Positions 15,353 to 22,762 are shown, numbered from the stretch's first letter. The stretch is DNA of 41,531 nucleotides from Ligilactobacillus salitolerans (GCF_003864415.1 NZ_BFFP01000022.1:1-41531), one strand, 5' to 3'. The notes: generated by a model not told the origin, from the letters alone. Numbers and translations: made by a program.

Positions 15353-15395
15353 GTCCCTTGAATGGTTGATCCGAGTTCGAATCTCGGCAAGGGAC
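15353..15395 (+). ncRNA. tRNA-like minihelix (acceptor plus T-arm only)
   Basis: GTCCCTTG (15353-15360) pairs perfectly with CAAGGGAC (15388-15395). Directly before the 3' strand is a complete T-arm: CCGAG (15371-15375), loop TTCGAAT, CTCGG (15383-15387). The loop fits the TTCRANY rule for tRNA. Only ten bases lie where the D-arm, anticodon arm and variable loop should be, so it cannot be a decoding tRNA. It may be a deletion-derived tRNA remnant, an aminoacylation or processing decoy, or an RNase P/Z target. No CCA is encoded after it. Confidence 0.6.
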
Positions 15396-15435
15396 ATTAT
15401 CCGGATAAAAATAAAACAGAAAGAAGGAAAGAGGA

Positions 15436-15657
15436 ATGAACGATTTATTAACTCAGATCCATAACGCTTTTAGCTCGTCAAGAGAATACCTGGACCGCAA
15501 TCATATTCTCAATAATGAAATCATTGGTGAGTTGACTAACCTGGAGAACAAGGCAGAAGCAGCTGCTAAGTTAGCTCATCAAAATGGTATCTCAGAAGGT
15601 TTGCAATTAGCCATTAAGACAGCGACGGAAGGTAAGAATTATGGTGGAACAAAGTAA
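15436..15657 (+). CDS. Hypothetical small helical phage protein
   Basis: A 73-residue predominantly helical protein (NEIIGELTNLENKAEAAAKL), not recognised. The ATG follows AAGAAGGAAAGAGGA. Its last 17 bases overlap the start of the primase-helicase gene, so the two are translationally coupled. It may be a small replication accessory, by position only. Confidence 0.6.
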   Translation: MNDLLTQIHNAFSSSREYLDRNHILNNEIIGELTNLENKAEAAAKLAHQNGISEGLQLAIKTATEGKNYGGTK

Positions 15658-17920
15658 ATTTGATCTGATTCCATTACTGGACTACATCGACCCAGGTAGC
15701 TTGGACTATCAGACGTGGACGGATGTAGGAATGGCACTCAAGGAAGAAGGCTATTCAGTTTCTGATTGGGATCGTTGGTCAGCCCAGGACGGAAGCCGTT
15801 ACCACCCAGGAGAATGTGAGAAGAAATGGAACACCTTCAAAGGCACAGGCTCACCAGTCACTGGAGCAACTATCACGCAACTCGCTAAAGAAGGTGGCTG
15901 GCATTCTGATTATGATCCAGACGATGATACGCAATTAGGCTGGGGTGATTCGTTTGTCGCTCAGGCACCGACTAAAGGTTATAGACTGCTTGATTCAAGT
16001 TGGCTAGAAGGAACCAAGATTGAGAAACCCAAAGTCTGGCACCCAGCCGAACAGATCATCGAATACTTGCAGACGTTATTCGACCCAGGCGAAATAATCG
16101 GTTTCTCCAATAATCCCTGGGCCAAAACTAGCAATGAAGGTGAGATTGAGAAATGGCTGCCTAATGAAGGTATTTATACCATGACTTCTGGCGAAATTAT
16201 TGATGCTTTACGTAGAAACAATGGTGACGTTGGTTCAGTGATGGGTGATCCTAATCCAGAAGCTGGAGCATGGGTCCGTATCAATCCATTAGATGGTAAA
16301 GGTGTTAAGAATGATAACGTAGTTGATTACCGTTACGCCTTAGTTGAGTCCGACAAAGGAGAGTTGGAGAAACAAAACGAGATCCTGCACCGGCTCGAAT
16401 TGCCAATTGCCACGTTGACTTATTCCGGCAATAAATCAATTCATGCAATCGTCAAGGTTAACTCGCAGAATTACGAGCAGTACAAGCAGCGTGTCGATTA
16501 TTTATTCAAAGTGATGGAGAGCAACGGCCTAAGTGTTGATAAACAGAACAAGAATCCATCGCGCTTATCTAGACTACCAGGGTTTCAACGTGGCCAAGAA
16601 AAGCAATTCTTAATTGATACTAATATTGGCCAAGATACCTGGGAAGAATGGGAAGAGTACATCGAAGATCTCAACGATAACTTGCCTGATTTAGAAAACA
16701 TGTCAGATCTCTTTGATGATGAGATTAAACTTGCACCAGAACTGATTCATGGAATGTTGCGGCAAGGTCATAAGTTGTTGATCTCGGGACCGTCAAAAGC
16801 GGGTAAGTCATTTGCTTTGATTCAATTAGCAATCTCAATCGCTGAGGGCTGGAAGTGGTTCGGCTTTCCATGCGAGCAAGGTAAAGTGTTGTACGTCAAT
16901 CTTGAGTTAGATGCTCGTTCTGCCAAAAAACGTTTTGTGGATATTTACAACACGATCGGCAGAGGTCATGAGAATGTCAACAATATCGATGTTTGGAACT
17001 TGCGAGGCAAAACAAGCCCGATGGATAAGCTGGCACCGAAACTAATCCGCAAAGCTCAAAAGATTGGTTACATGGCTGTCATTATTGACCCAATTTATAA
17101 AGTACTGACCGGGGACGAGAACAGCGCTCATGAAATGGCTAACTTCACCAATCAATTCGACAAAATTGCGACTGAATTAGGGTGTGCGGTGATCTATTGC
17201 CATCACCACTCAAAGGGGAGCCAAGGCGGCAAAAACTCAATGGACCGTTCGAGCGGGTCCGGAGTGTTTGCTCGAGATCCCGATGCCATTCTTGATCTGA
17301 TTGAGTTGCCAGCAGGTGAAGACCGATACAATCAACTGAAGCGTGAAGCAATCTGTGGTGTCTACAACAAAGCAATCAAACACTTTAATCCGAGCTACGA
17401 CAAGGTGGGCCTAGATGACCAATTCAGTGAAAAACAAATGGTGATCCACCTTCATCAAGCAATTGATTCATTACCTCAAGCTGAACAGATTCGGGCGTTC
17501 ATTGATCAACAGAAAGACATCGTTGTTGAACAAGTGGAGCATGAAACAGCTTGGCGGTTGGAAGGAACACTGCGAGAGTTCGCCGGGTTCAAGCCGATCA
17601 ATGCTTGGTTCAAATATCCAGTCCACGTTTTGGACGAGTCACTGGCAGATATTGAGTTGGAAGATAGCAGTAGCTCGAAAAAGAAGTGGAAACAGGGCGT
17701 GCAGAAAAACAATCAAAGCCGATCAGAAAAAGCAAAACAAGACCTTGAAGAAGCGTTCAATGTAATTTCTGATCATGGAAATGCAGTCGACTTAAATCAG
17801 ATAGCAAACTATCTTGAAGTCACAAAAAAGACAGTTTACGGGCGAGTAAAAAAGCATGAAGGTTTTCATGTGGTAGATGGCATGGTCAAAAAAACTAATG
17901 TTAACGATAATCAAAAGTAA
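15641..17920 (+). CDS. Phage primase-helicase with AAA_25/RepA-like ATPase
   Basis: A 759-residue replication protein. Residues ~8-85 resemble PriCT-2 (LDYIDPGSLDYQTWTDVGMA … EKKWNTF). Residues ~180-330 hold a divergent primase-like region with TYSGNKSIHAIVKV and NPSRLSRLPGF, as in archaeo-eukaryotic-type phage primases. A RepA-like ATPase follows: Walker A SGPSKAGKS near 382-390, VLYVNLELDA, Walker B AVIIDPIYK, and a CHHHSKG motif. A C-terminal helix-turn-helix (LNQIANYLEVTKKTVYGRVK) may bind the origin next door. ATG 15641 follows GAAGGTAAG. It is likely the replisome's initiator-helicase. Confidence 0.85.
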   Translation: MVEQSKFDLIPLLDYIDPGSLDYQTWTDVGMALKEEGYSVSDWDRWSAQDGSRYHPGECEKKWNTFKGTGSPVTGATITQLAKEGGWHSDYDPDDDTQLGWGDSFVAQAPTKGYRLLDSSWLEGTKIEKPKVWHPAEQIIEYLQTLFDPGEIIGFSNNPWAKTSNEGEIEKWLPNEGIYTMTSGEIIDALRRNNGDVGSVMGDPNPEAGAWVRINPLDGKGVKNDNVVDYRYALVESDKGELEKQNEILHRLELPIATLTYSGNKSIHAIVKVNSQNYEQYKQRVDYLFKVMESNGLSVDKQNKNPSRLSRLPGFQRGQEKQFLIDTNIGQDTWEEWEEYIEDLNDNLPDLENMSDLFDDEIKLAPELIHGMLRQGHKLLISGPSKAGKSFALIQLAISIAEGWKWFGFPCEQGKVLYVNLELDARSAKKRFVDIYNTIGRGHENVNNIDVWNLRGKTSPMDKLAPKLIRKAQKIGYMAVIIDPIYKVLTGDENSAHEMANFTNQFDKIATELGCAVIYCHHHSKGSQGGKNSMDRSSGSGVFARDPDAILDLIELPAGEDRYNQLKREAICGVYNKAIKHFNPSYDKVGLDDQFSEKQMVIHLHQAIDSLPQAEQIRAFIDQQKDIVVEQVEHETAWRLEGTLREFAGFKPINAWFKYPVHVLDESLADIELEDSSSSKKKWKQGVQKNNQSRSEKAKQDLEEAFNVISDHGNAVDLNQIANYLEVTKKTVYGRVKKHEGFHVVDGMVKKTNVNDNQK

Positions 17921-17999
17921 TAACAGGCTATTTAGCCCGTAACTAAGAAAGACAAGTAATTTGTTCGTAACAGGCTATTTAGCCCGTAACTAAGAAAGA
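17921..17999 (+). repeat. Two 32-bp direct repeats; candidate origin iterons
   Basis: A 32-base unit beginning TAACAGGCTATTTAGCCCGT occurs at 17921-17952 and identically at 17968-17999, 47 bp apart start to start. Each copy contains an imperfect inverted repeat (AGGCT/AGCCC). A partial GTAACAG recurs near 18101. The repeats begin immediately after the primase-helicase stop codon, a usual location for phage replication origins. Confidence 0.6.
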
Positions 18000-18025
18000 A
18001 AGCGTAAAAATCCTATTGCGACGGC

Positions 18026-18088
18026 GTTCACCTTTCCTGTCTTAAGCTCCCCTTGGGGGAGTAGCTTAAGACAGAGAAATAAGTGAAC
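18026..18088. repeat. Long nested hairpin; candidate replication origin structure
   Basis: Three nested inverted repeats: GTTCAC (18026-18031) with GTGAAC (18083-18088); CTGTCTTAAGCT (18037-18048) with a perfect AGCTTAAGACAG (18063-18074); and CCCC with GGGG at the tip. The total is 22 paired bases. No T-tract follows on either strand, so it is unlikely to be a terminator. It lies 27 bp after the direct repeats in a 224-bp gap between the helicase and the next gene. An origin or primosome-assembly structure is inferred. Confidence 0.5.
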
Positions 18089-18144
18089 CGTTAATAGCTT
18101 GTAACAGATGTGGTAATGTAAAAAAATTTAAATAATGAAAAGAA

Positions 18145-18459
18145 GTGAAAAATGTGAAAATACTCGGCAAAACGATACACGTAACTCCAAGTAACGATGT
18201 GAAAATCATCTTGGTAATCGATAAAAGTTTTTATGATCCAGAAATGGAAAGCGTCGAAATACAAAAGCCTGAATATGTTGAGGCTGCATTACCAAGCGAA
18301 GAGGAGTTCACTTTGTATGATGTTTTTGAAAAATACAAAGATGTAGCTTTTCTGGGACAGATATTTGTGATCAATGATTGGCCATTCGAAGGAACGATTT
18401 ACAAAATTGAAAATAATGGGGGAGCAATTGAATATGCAACAACAAGAGGTTACGCATGA
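18145..18459 (+). CDS. Hypothetical phage protein
   Basis: A protein of 104 residues (start GTG 18145) or 101 residues (GTG 18154); the leader AAAAGAAG is weak. It is acidic and beta-rich in appearance with no recognised family. Its end overlaps the RusA-like gene start at 18434, indicating coupling. It comes just after the candidate origin, so its promoter may lie in that gap. Confidence 0.5.
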   Translation: MKNVKILGKTIHVTPSNDVKIILVIDKSFYDPEMESVEIQKPEYVEAALPSEEEFTLYDVFEKYKDVAFLGQIFVINDWPFEGTIYKIENNGGAIEYATTRGYA

Positions 18460-18847
18460 GTTTTTCATGCCGCTATTGATACCATCGGTAACTCACCAGG
18501 AGAAGCAGGTTCATGTGGTAAAAGGTAAGCCGATGTTCTACGAACCGGCAGAACTAAAAGCTGCTCGTGCAAAGTATATGGATAATTTGGCGCAACATTT
18601 ACCTGATAAAAAGTTCAACGGTAAAGTTCGTCTGATGATCAAGTGGTTATTCCCAATCAAAGGTAAGCATGTGAATGGGGAATACAAAGATACTAAACCA
18701 GATTTAGACAACAGTGTGAAGCTGCTGCAAGATTGTATGACCAAGTTGGGATTTTGGAAAGACGATCGTTTCGTGGTTAGCCTGATCACAGAGAAATTTT
18801 GGTCAGATGTGCCGGGAATCTATATCAGCATTGAGGAGGTGGAGTAG
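18434..18847 (+). CDS. rusA: RusA-family Holliday junction resolvase
   Basis: A 137-residue endonuclease that cuts four-way DNA junctions formed in phage recombination and replication. The RusA signature is present: KPDLDNSVKLLQDCMTKLG near residue 86, followed by FWKDDRFV, giving the paired aspartates that bind metal. The basic N-terminal half (GKVRLMIKWLFP) fits the family. The start at 18434 is eight or nine bases after GGGGGAG; longer in-frame versions lack a site. It complements the SMC-like and Sak4-like proteins upstream. Confidence 0.88.
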   Translation: MQQQEVTHEFFMPLLIPSVTHQEKQVHVVKGKPMFYEPAELKAARAKYMDNLAQHLPDKKFNGKVRLMIKWLFPIKGKHVNGEYKDTKPDLDNSVKLLQDCMTKLGFWKDDRFVVSLITEKFWSDVPGIYISIEEVE

Positions 18848-19045
18848 ATGACTAAATTTGTAGTAGGAACTCAGCGTGTTATTAAATGGAACCCACATGC
18901 TCACACTGTCGTTCGTGGTTCAACTGAGCCATACGAGTTGGGACCAATATATGAACTTTCTGAAGTCGATCAATCGAGACGACAGTTCAAGCCATTCAGA
19001 ATTCATGGATCAAAGAATGACTGGGATAAGGTAGGCGATCTTTAA
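18848..19045 (+). CDS. Hypothetical small phage protein
   Basis: A 65-residue basic protein of unknown family, beginning immediately after the RusA stop codon with GGAGGTGGAGTAG as leader. It has no cysteine or membrane segment. Part of the short middle-operon gene set. Confidence 0.55.
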   Translation: MTKFVVGTQRVIKWNPHAHTVVRGSTEPYELGPIYELSEVDQSRRQFKPFRIHGSKNDWDKVGDL

Positions 19046-19046
19046 C

Positions 19047-19169
19047 ATGGAAAAACCAATTACAGTTGACGAGTACCAAGATAATCCAGAATTCTGGGAG
19101 CAGCTAGCTTTATCGGTTGGCGGTGTGGAAGTGAAAGATGAGAGTGGCAAAGTATTGTTTGATTTGTAA
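19047..19169 (+). CDS. Very small hypothetical phage protein
   Basis: A 40-residue acidic frame (MEKPITVDEYQDNPEFWEQL and on), starting one base after the preceding stop and ending 11 bp before the next gene. AGGCGATC upstream gives a modest ribosome-binding site. The tight spacing and lack of any alternative gene in the gap support it. The function is unknown. Confidence 0.45.
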   Translation: MEKPITVDEYQDNPEFWEQLALSVGGVEVKDESGKVLFDL

Positions 19170-19180
19170 GGAGTGATCGC

Positions 19181-19408
19181 ATGGAAGCTTGGCAGTCAGT
19201 ATTTCGTGACATCTTGAATTTAATGGGACAAGCAAATCAGAAGTTGCAAGAGTTGGGTCCGCAGTCTTACGAATACTGGCTGTGGCTATCCAATGAGTTA
19301 GCAATGATTGAAGTAAAGTATGACCGCAACAGATTAGTAGTATTGATTTGCGAAGATGTCTTTCAGTTTCAACAAGAAAAATTTGAAAATATGGAAGTGA
19401 AGAAGTAA
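19181..19408 (+). CDS. Hypothetical small phage protein
   Basis: A 75-residue helical, Gln/Glu-rich protein with several aromatic residues (YEYWLWLSNEL). The ATG follows AAGGAGTGATCGC. The stop overlaps the next start by one base (TAATG). It is not recognised as a known family. Confidence 0.6.
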   Translation: MEAWQSVFRDILNLMGQANQKLQELGPQSYEYWLWLSNELAMIEVKYDRNRLVVLICEDVFQFQQEKFENMEVKK

Positions 19409-19914
19409 TGGAAAAAGTATGTGATGGCGTTCAATTTAATTCGAGCGAAATTGTTTCTATCGAATTTGGTGTTTATCCAGGTTGTCCCGAGTCCGTAACG
19501 ATAAAAGATTCAGCGATTTATAAGCAAGTAACAGTTAGTGAAGATGAAGCTGCATTGATTGTTGATTGCAGAAATAAGTTCATGAACGACTACGATGAAT
19601 TGCTTGAATTCTTAAAAGAATATAGCCAGTGGTTATGCGAAGATGACGAATGTGATTTTAACAGGATGGCAAAGGCATACTTGTTTGGTTATGAAATTAA
19701 GAAAACGTCTCGGCTTTTTATAACAGTTGGAACACAAGCACTATGTTTTGATACTGTTCGTAAAAAATATTATTTTGCTAAAAATGTCAGTAACTTTTCG
19801 AACAAAATATATTTTAGTCGCAAAGAAGTTAAAGAGGCAGAAGAATATCTTCATATTACTGGCTTGGTGGATATTTGGGATAGAAAGAAGGCGGCAATCG
19901 ATGAGAGTGAATAA
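19408..19914 (+). CDS. DUF1642-like phage protein
   Basis: A 168-residue acidic protein. The C-terminal region, with YFAKNVSNFSNKIYFSRKEVK and then an EAEEYLHITGLVDIW end, resembles DUF1642, a family common in Lactobacillus and Streptococcus prophages before the late regulator. The biochemical role is unknown. It is coupled to the preceding gene by TAATG overlap. Confidence 0.6.
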   Translation: MEKVCDGVQFNSSEIVSIEFGVYPGCPESVTIKDSAIYKQVTVSEDEAALIVDCRNKFMNDYDELLEFLKEYSQWLCEDDECDFNRMAKAYLFGYEIKKTSRLFITVGTQALCFDTVRKKYYFAKNVSNFSNKIYFSRKEVKEAEEYLHITGLVDIWDRKKAAIDESE

Positions 19915-19930
19915 ATTGTTTCGTATATAG

Positions 19931-19956
19931 AAAAAGCGCAGCTCACCAGCTACGCT
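19931..19956 (-). terminator. Minus-strand terminator-like hairpin before arpU
   Basis: AGCGCAGCT (19935-19943) and AGCTACGCT (19948-19956) form a nine-pair stem if read leftward, where the central mismatch becomes a G-T pair. It is then followed by five T (A-run 19931-19935 on +). It therefore looks like a terminator for leftward transcripts. On the + strand it is a hairpin without a T-tract. It resembles the element at 8247-8272 in layout. Confidence 0.5.
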
Positions 19957-20004
19957 CCAGTAATTATTCAACAATTCAATTATATCATATAGGGAGTGGA
20001 GCTT

Positions 20005-20451
20005 GTGGGACTGTTGCCGGAATTAGATCAGAAGAAAACTGCTGAAGCTGTCCGCTGTTTTTTTAAAAAAGAATATCCAATTGCACTTCGAATTGCTGGT
20101 AAAAATTATAATTCTTTGCGTTCGCCAGTAATGGATGGGATGCCGTCAGCAACTATACAAGATAAAGATCGTGATAAAGCTATCGTTAAGCATGCAGATG
20201 CCACTTTGCTAATTGACAATGTTAAGCGAGCGGTCCAAATGGTCAATGAGTTTGATGACACTTCGGGACAAATATTGTTAAAGGCTTATGCTGATCGTAA
20301 GTCGGCTACACAAATCGCAATGGATATTGGATATTCAGCTAGTAGAGTTAGTCAACTTCAGCAGAATGCGCTATGTCAGTTTGCAGATTACTTTGAGTTC
20401 CTGACGAGAATAGACTTACACGTCTGGTGTTCTCGTGAGATAACCGGCTGA
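20005..20451 (+). CDS. ArpU-family late gene regulator
   Basis: A 148-residue protein with the ArpU opening (MGLLPELDQKKTAEAV), a conserved LRSPVMDGMP segment, and a sigma-70 region-4-like helix-turn-helix at the end (SATQIAMDIGYSASRVSQLQQNAL). ArpU proteins are thought to switch on late or lysis genes in phages of Gram-positive bacteria. GTG 20005 is the probable start, eight bases after AGGGAG; GTG 19996 lies within that site. It is the last gene of the early operon and is followed by a terminator. Confidence 0.82.
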   Translation: MGLLPELDQKKTAEAVRCFFKKEYPIALRIAGKNYNSLRSPVMDGMPSATIQDKDRDKAIVKHADATLLIDNVKRAVQMVNEFDDTSGQILLKAYADRKSATQIAMDIGYSASRVSQLQQNALCQFADYFEFLTRIDLHVWCSREITG

Positions 20452-20551
20452 AAGTGAATATTAGTAAGAGAAGTAATGTAAATTTATTATAATGACATAA
20501 GACATGAGAGCCGTTTAAATGAACTATTATGATAGTATCGAATATCGCGTA

Positions 20552-20577
20552 AGACAGTCAGTGATGGCTGTCTTTTT
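20552..20577 (+). terminator. Rho-independent terminator of the early operon
   Basis: AGACAGTCA (20552-20560), loop GTGA, TGGCTGTCT (20565-20573) with one G-T pair, then TTTTT. This is a textbook stem and T-tract. It lies 100 bp after the arpU stop. The gap before it has a TATAAT box near 20491 with no clear -35, which might mark an activated promoter. The neighbouring leftward gene ends just after the terminator. Confidence 0.85.
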
Positions 20578-20592
20578 ATGTTGCTGCAAAAT

Positions 20593-21306
20593 TTATTTAT
20601 GTTTTTTTCTCTTATTTTTGTGGGGGTGTGTATTAGATGTCTTTTGAGATTTTTGTTCTGATTGTGTCAGTTTTGTCATTATTTCTTGCTTTGATCGCAC
20701 TAGTTCTGGCAGGTTCTCAAGGTTAACGTAATGTTTGAATGTTGTGAAATGATTTCTTTTACCTAAATACGGAAATTTTCTGATTGCATAACAAAGTTTA
20801 ATAGTTCCATGATCAGCACTCGCAAGTTCTTCGTTAGAAAGAAAACAATATAACGGAGTTAATGAGTTCGCCTTGAACGTGCCTTGCGGTTCATGAGGAA
20901 AAGGAAGCTCAGCTGTCTTGATCAAATCATAATGAATAAAAGTTGGATTCTTAGTAGCGTAGCCTACACTTTTATCATAAAAAAATTGGCATGCTTTGCC
21001 AGCTGCATCAAAATGGAGATTAAAAAAAGCAATATCATGAGGAGATGGATTTAAGAATTGGTAATGAAATAAAACACCACTCGGTAGAGTAAACGATGTT
21101 CCAGATTCATTAGTGAATGTTATTTCTCCTTCTGCAATCGGAGTCCATGAGTTTTTCTTTTTGTCTGTAAAAATAATTAATTCTGCTTTGTTTCTAAAAA
21201 AAGACATTATTGCAATTATTGATGCAAGACCAGATGTGATTGAGATTATTAAGGATAATATGGATATCCATTGTTTTGATAAGAATATAGAGCCTAAAAC
21301 GTACAT
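20593..21306 (-). CDS. Membrane-anchored accessory protein in reverse orientation (moron candidate)
   Basis: A 237-residue protein, the only leftward gene between the early and late operons. The N-terminus has a transmembrane helix (ISILSLIISITSGLASIIAI, residues ~14-33). A beta-rich domain of about 150 residues follows (ITFTNESGTSFTLPSGVLFH) and then a very basic end (HPHKNKRKKHK). No family is recognised. Position, orientation and a separate promoter region fit a lysogenic-conversion or phage-defence gene expressed in the prophage state. The leader AGGAAAG is about 14 bases from the ATG, a weak site. Confidence 0.6.
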   Translation of the reverse strand: MYVLGSIFLSKQWISILSLIISITSGLASIIAIMSFFRNKAELIIFTDKKKNSWTPIAEGEITFTNESGTSFTLPSGVLFHYQFLNPSPHDIAFFNLHFDAAGKACQFFYDKSVGYATKNPTFIHYDLIKTAELPFPHEPQGTFKANSLTPLYCFLSNEELASADHGTIKLCYAIRKFPYLGKRNHFTTFKHYVNLENLPELVRSKQEIMTKLTQSEQKSQKTSNTHPHKNKRKKHK

Positions 21307-21423
21307 GCTAATATCACAGCTTTCCTAACGAAGTTAATTAAATTATATAAGTTTGAATTGAAAGTTTGAATGTTTTTTTGAAACATTCATTTTTACATAA
21401 ACAAAATTAAGGTGGTGGTTAAT
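21307..21423. promoter_or_regulatory. Divergent region upstream of the late operon
   Basis: AT-rich spacer between the leftward accessory gene and the first late gene. It has a direct repeat GTTTGAAT (about 21351 and 21364) and a perfect 8-bp hairpin GAATGTTT (21368-21375) with AAACATTC (21381-21388), followed by ATTTTTA. The repeat could be an activator site and the hairpin a leader or weak terminator. TTATATAAG near 21343-21351 is a possible -10. Assignment as the late promoter is inference. Confidence 0.4.
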
Positions 21424-21807
21424 ATGGACATGGAGAAGTATGTAAGACGCTCTGTTGAAGTTAAGGCTGTTCAATTCGATATCAGAAAAGCTCAGGAGAA
21501 TTGCTTGAAGTATTATCCGATGGTGCAAGATATGTACGAACTGAAAAGTGCAAAGCAATCTGCCCATCACGCTAGTGAGCGGTTTAGTCTGAGAAGCACA
21601 CATCACAGCTCAGTGATCCATGATGGAGATTATATTGTGCAAGGAAACAACGGCCAGTTCTATATCGTTGATAAGGGGTCCTTTGAATTGGGATACAAGC
21701 CTATTGATTCAAGAAAACCAGGGTTCAATAAGTTTTCTAATCTCGGCTTAACTGATACAGAGGCCGAGGCTGCTATTAAAATAGTGAGCGGCATCGAACA
21801 TGGCTAA
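21424..21807 (+). CDS. Conserved phage protein of late-operon start
   Basis: A 127-residue protein. It opens MEKYVRRSVEVKAVQFDI and later has DGDYIVQGNNGQFYIVDKGS with FELGYKP, the arrangement of a widespread small phage protein of unknown function. The ATG at 21424 follows AAGGTGGTGG. It overlaps the HNH-kinase gene by eight bases, so it is translated with the packaging genes. Confidence 0.6.
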   Translation: MDMEKYVRRSVEVKAVQFDIRKAQENCLKYYPMVQDMYELKSAKQSAHHASERFSLRSTHHSSVIHDGDYIVQGNNGQFYIVDKGSFELGYKPIDSRKPGFNKFSNLGLTDTEAEAAIKIVSGIEHG

Positions 21808-22594
21808 GCCTACCAAGTTAGTGTTTGCAAATGGAAAACCAACACTAGTGCCTTATGATCAGCATGTACGTAAAGACAATGACCGGCAGTACAATCAGAA
21901 TCGAAATAGCACCCAATCAGATTATTTGAAGTTCTACCACAGCAAAGAGTGGCAGCATATACGTACTGAAGTATTGGGCAGAGATTACCGCTTGTGTCAA
22001 CGGTGTGGGCTTGAAGGAACGTTGGTTGATCACATCATACCAAGTAAAGATGATTGGGAAGACCGAACTAACATCGACAATCTGCAAACACTTTGTCGTG
22101 ATTGCCATAAGCTCAAGACAAAGCGCGAATGGATCAAGCACCATAAAGGGAGCATGAGATATATGCAAGTACATGTAGTGTGTGGCCTACCTGCATCAGG
22201 TAAGACGACATATGTTGAGAGACATCAAGGACAACACGATCTAATCTATGATTATGATTCGTTGATGCAATCACTGTCTGGTCTACCATCGCACGAGAGG
22301 AACATTGATGTGCATGACTATGTTGTTCTATTCTTTGAACAGTTGTTGCGGAAGCTAAAAGCAGAACAAACCTTTGATAATGTTTGGATCATTCAGACTT
22401 ATCCAGACAGTAAGATCGATACATTACTAAGTAACTATCATGATATTGATCACATTCTGATTGATACAAAGAAAGAAATTTGTATTCAAAGATTAAAAGA
22501 ACAGAAAAGATTCAACGAAAACACACAAAAAGCATTCAATCTGTTCTCACAGAAAGATTTCAGTAAATTTCGCAGATTGAAAACCAACAAATGA
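21800..22594 (+). CDS. HNH endonuclease fused to a P-loop kinase-like domain
   Basis: A 264-residue two-domain protein. Residues ~40-115 form an HNH nuclease with zinc ligands CQRCG and CRDCH around VDHIIP and DNLQTLC. Residues ~125-260 form a P-loop domain: VCGLPASGKTTYVERH (Walker A ~128-137) then YDYDSLM, as in polynucleotide kinase or AAA_33-type kinases. HNH proteins next to terminase are needed for DNA packaging in several cos phages. Fusion to a kinase-like domain suggests end processing after nicking. The gene is intact and ends before the candidate cos region. Confidence 0.8.
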   Translation: MAKPTKLVFANGKPTLVPYDQHVRKDNDRQYNQNRNSTQSDYLKFYHSKEWQHIRTEVLGRDYRLCQRCGLEGTLVDHIIPSKDDWEDRTNIDNLQTLCRDCHKLKTKREWIKHHKGSMRYMQVHVVCGLPASGKTTYVERHQGQHDLIYDYDSLMQSLSGLPSHERNIDVHDYVVLFFEQLLRKLKAEQTFDNVWIIQTYPDSKIDTLLSNYHDIDHILIDTKKEICIQRLKEQKRFNENTQKAFNLFSQKDFSKFRRLKTNK

Positions 22595-22599
22595 GCAGT

Positions 22600-22735
22600 G
22601 ATTGCCCCCCCCCAGGTACCCCCACCCAAAACAATCGGGGGAGGGTTTATACCCACGGAAGAACGGACGTCCTCTTTTTCACGTCCCAATTTCTATCAAT
22701 TTTAAGCCCCAAAGTGGGGGGGATGTGGGGAATTT
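22600..22735. other. Candidate cos packaging site
   Basis: The 168-bp gap between the HNH gene and the small terminase gene is unlike the rest of the window. It has a run of nine C at 22605-22613, then CCCCC-ACCC and GGGGGAGGG as inverted G/C tracts, the palindrome GGACGTCC, and further GGGG/CCCC tracts near 22707-22730. Cos sites of Gram-positive cos phages commonly lie here and are GC-rich. The cleavage point cannot be read from sequence alone. Confidence 0.45.
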
Positions 22736-22762
22736 GCTATCAGAAAGGAGTGAAAGTGGTAG

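Noticed and set aside
15321-15395. A full-length tRNA ending at 15395
   Set aside because: A weak alternative 5' acceptor (GTTTTTTG) pairs with the 3' strand through several G-T pairs, but no D-arm or anticodon arm can be formed between, so only the minihelix is reported.
17921-17999. A CRISPR array
   Set aside because: Only two 32-bp repeats with one 15-bp spacer, no cas genes, and a position beside the replication gene. Iteron-like repeats fit better.
18026-18088. A rho-independent terminator
   Set aside because: The stem is long but neither side is followed by a T-run, and genes continue on the same strand.
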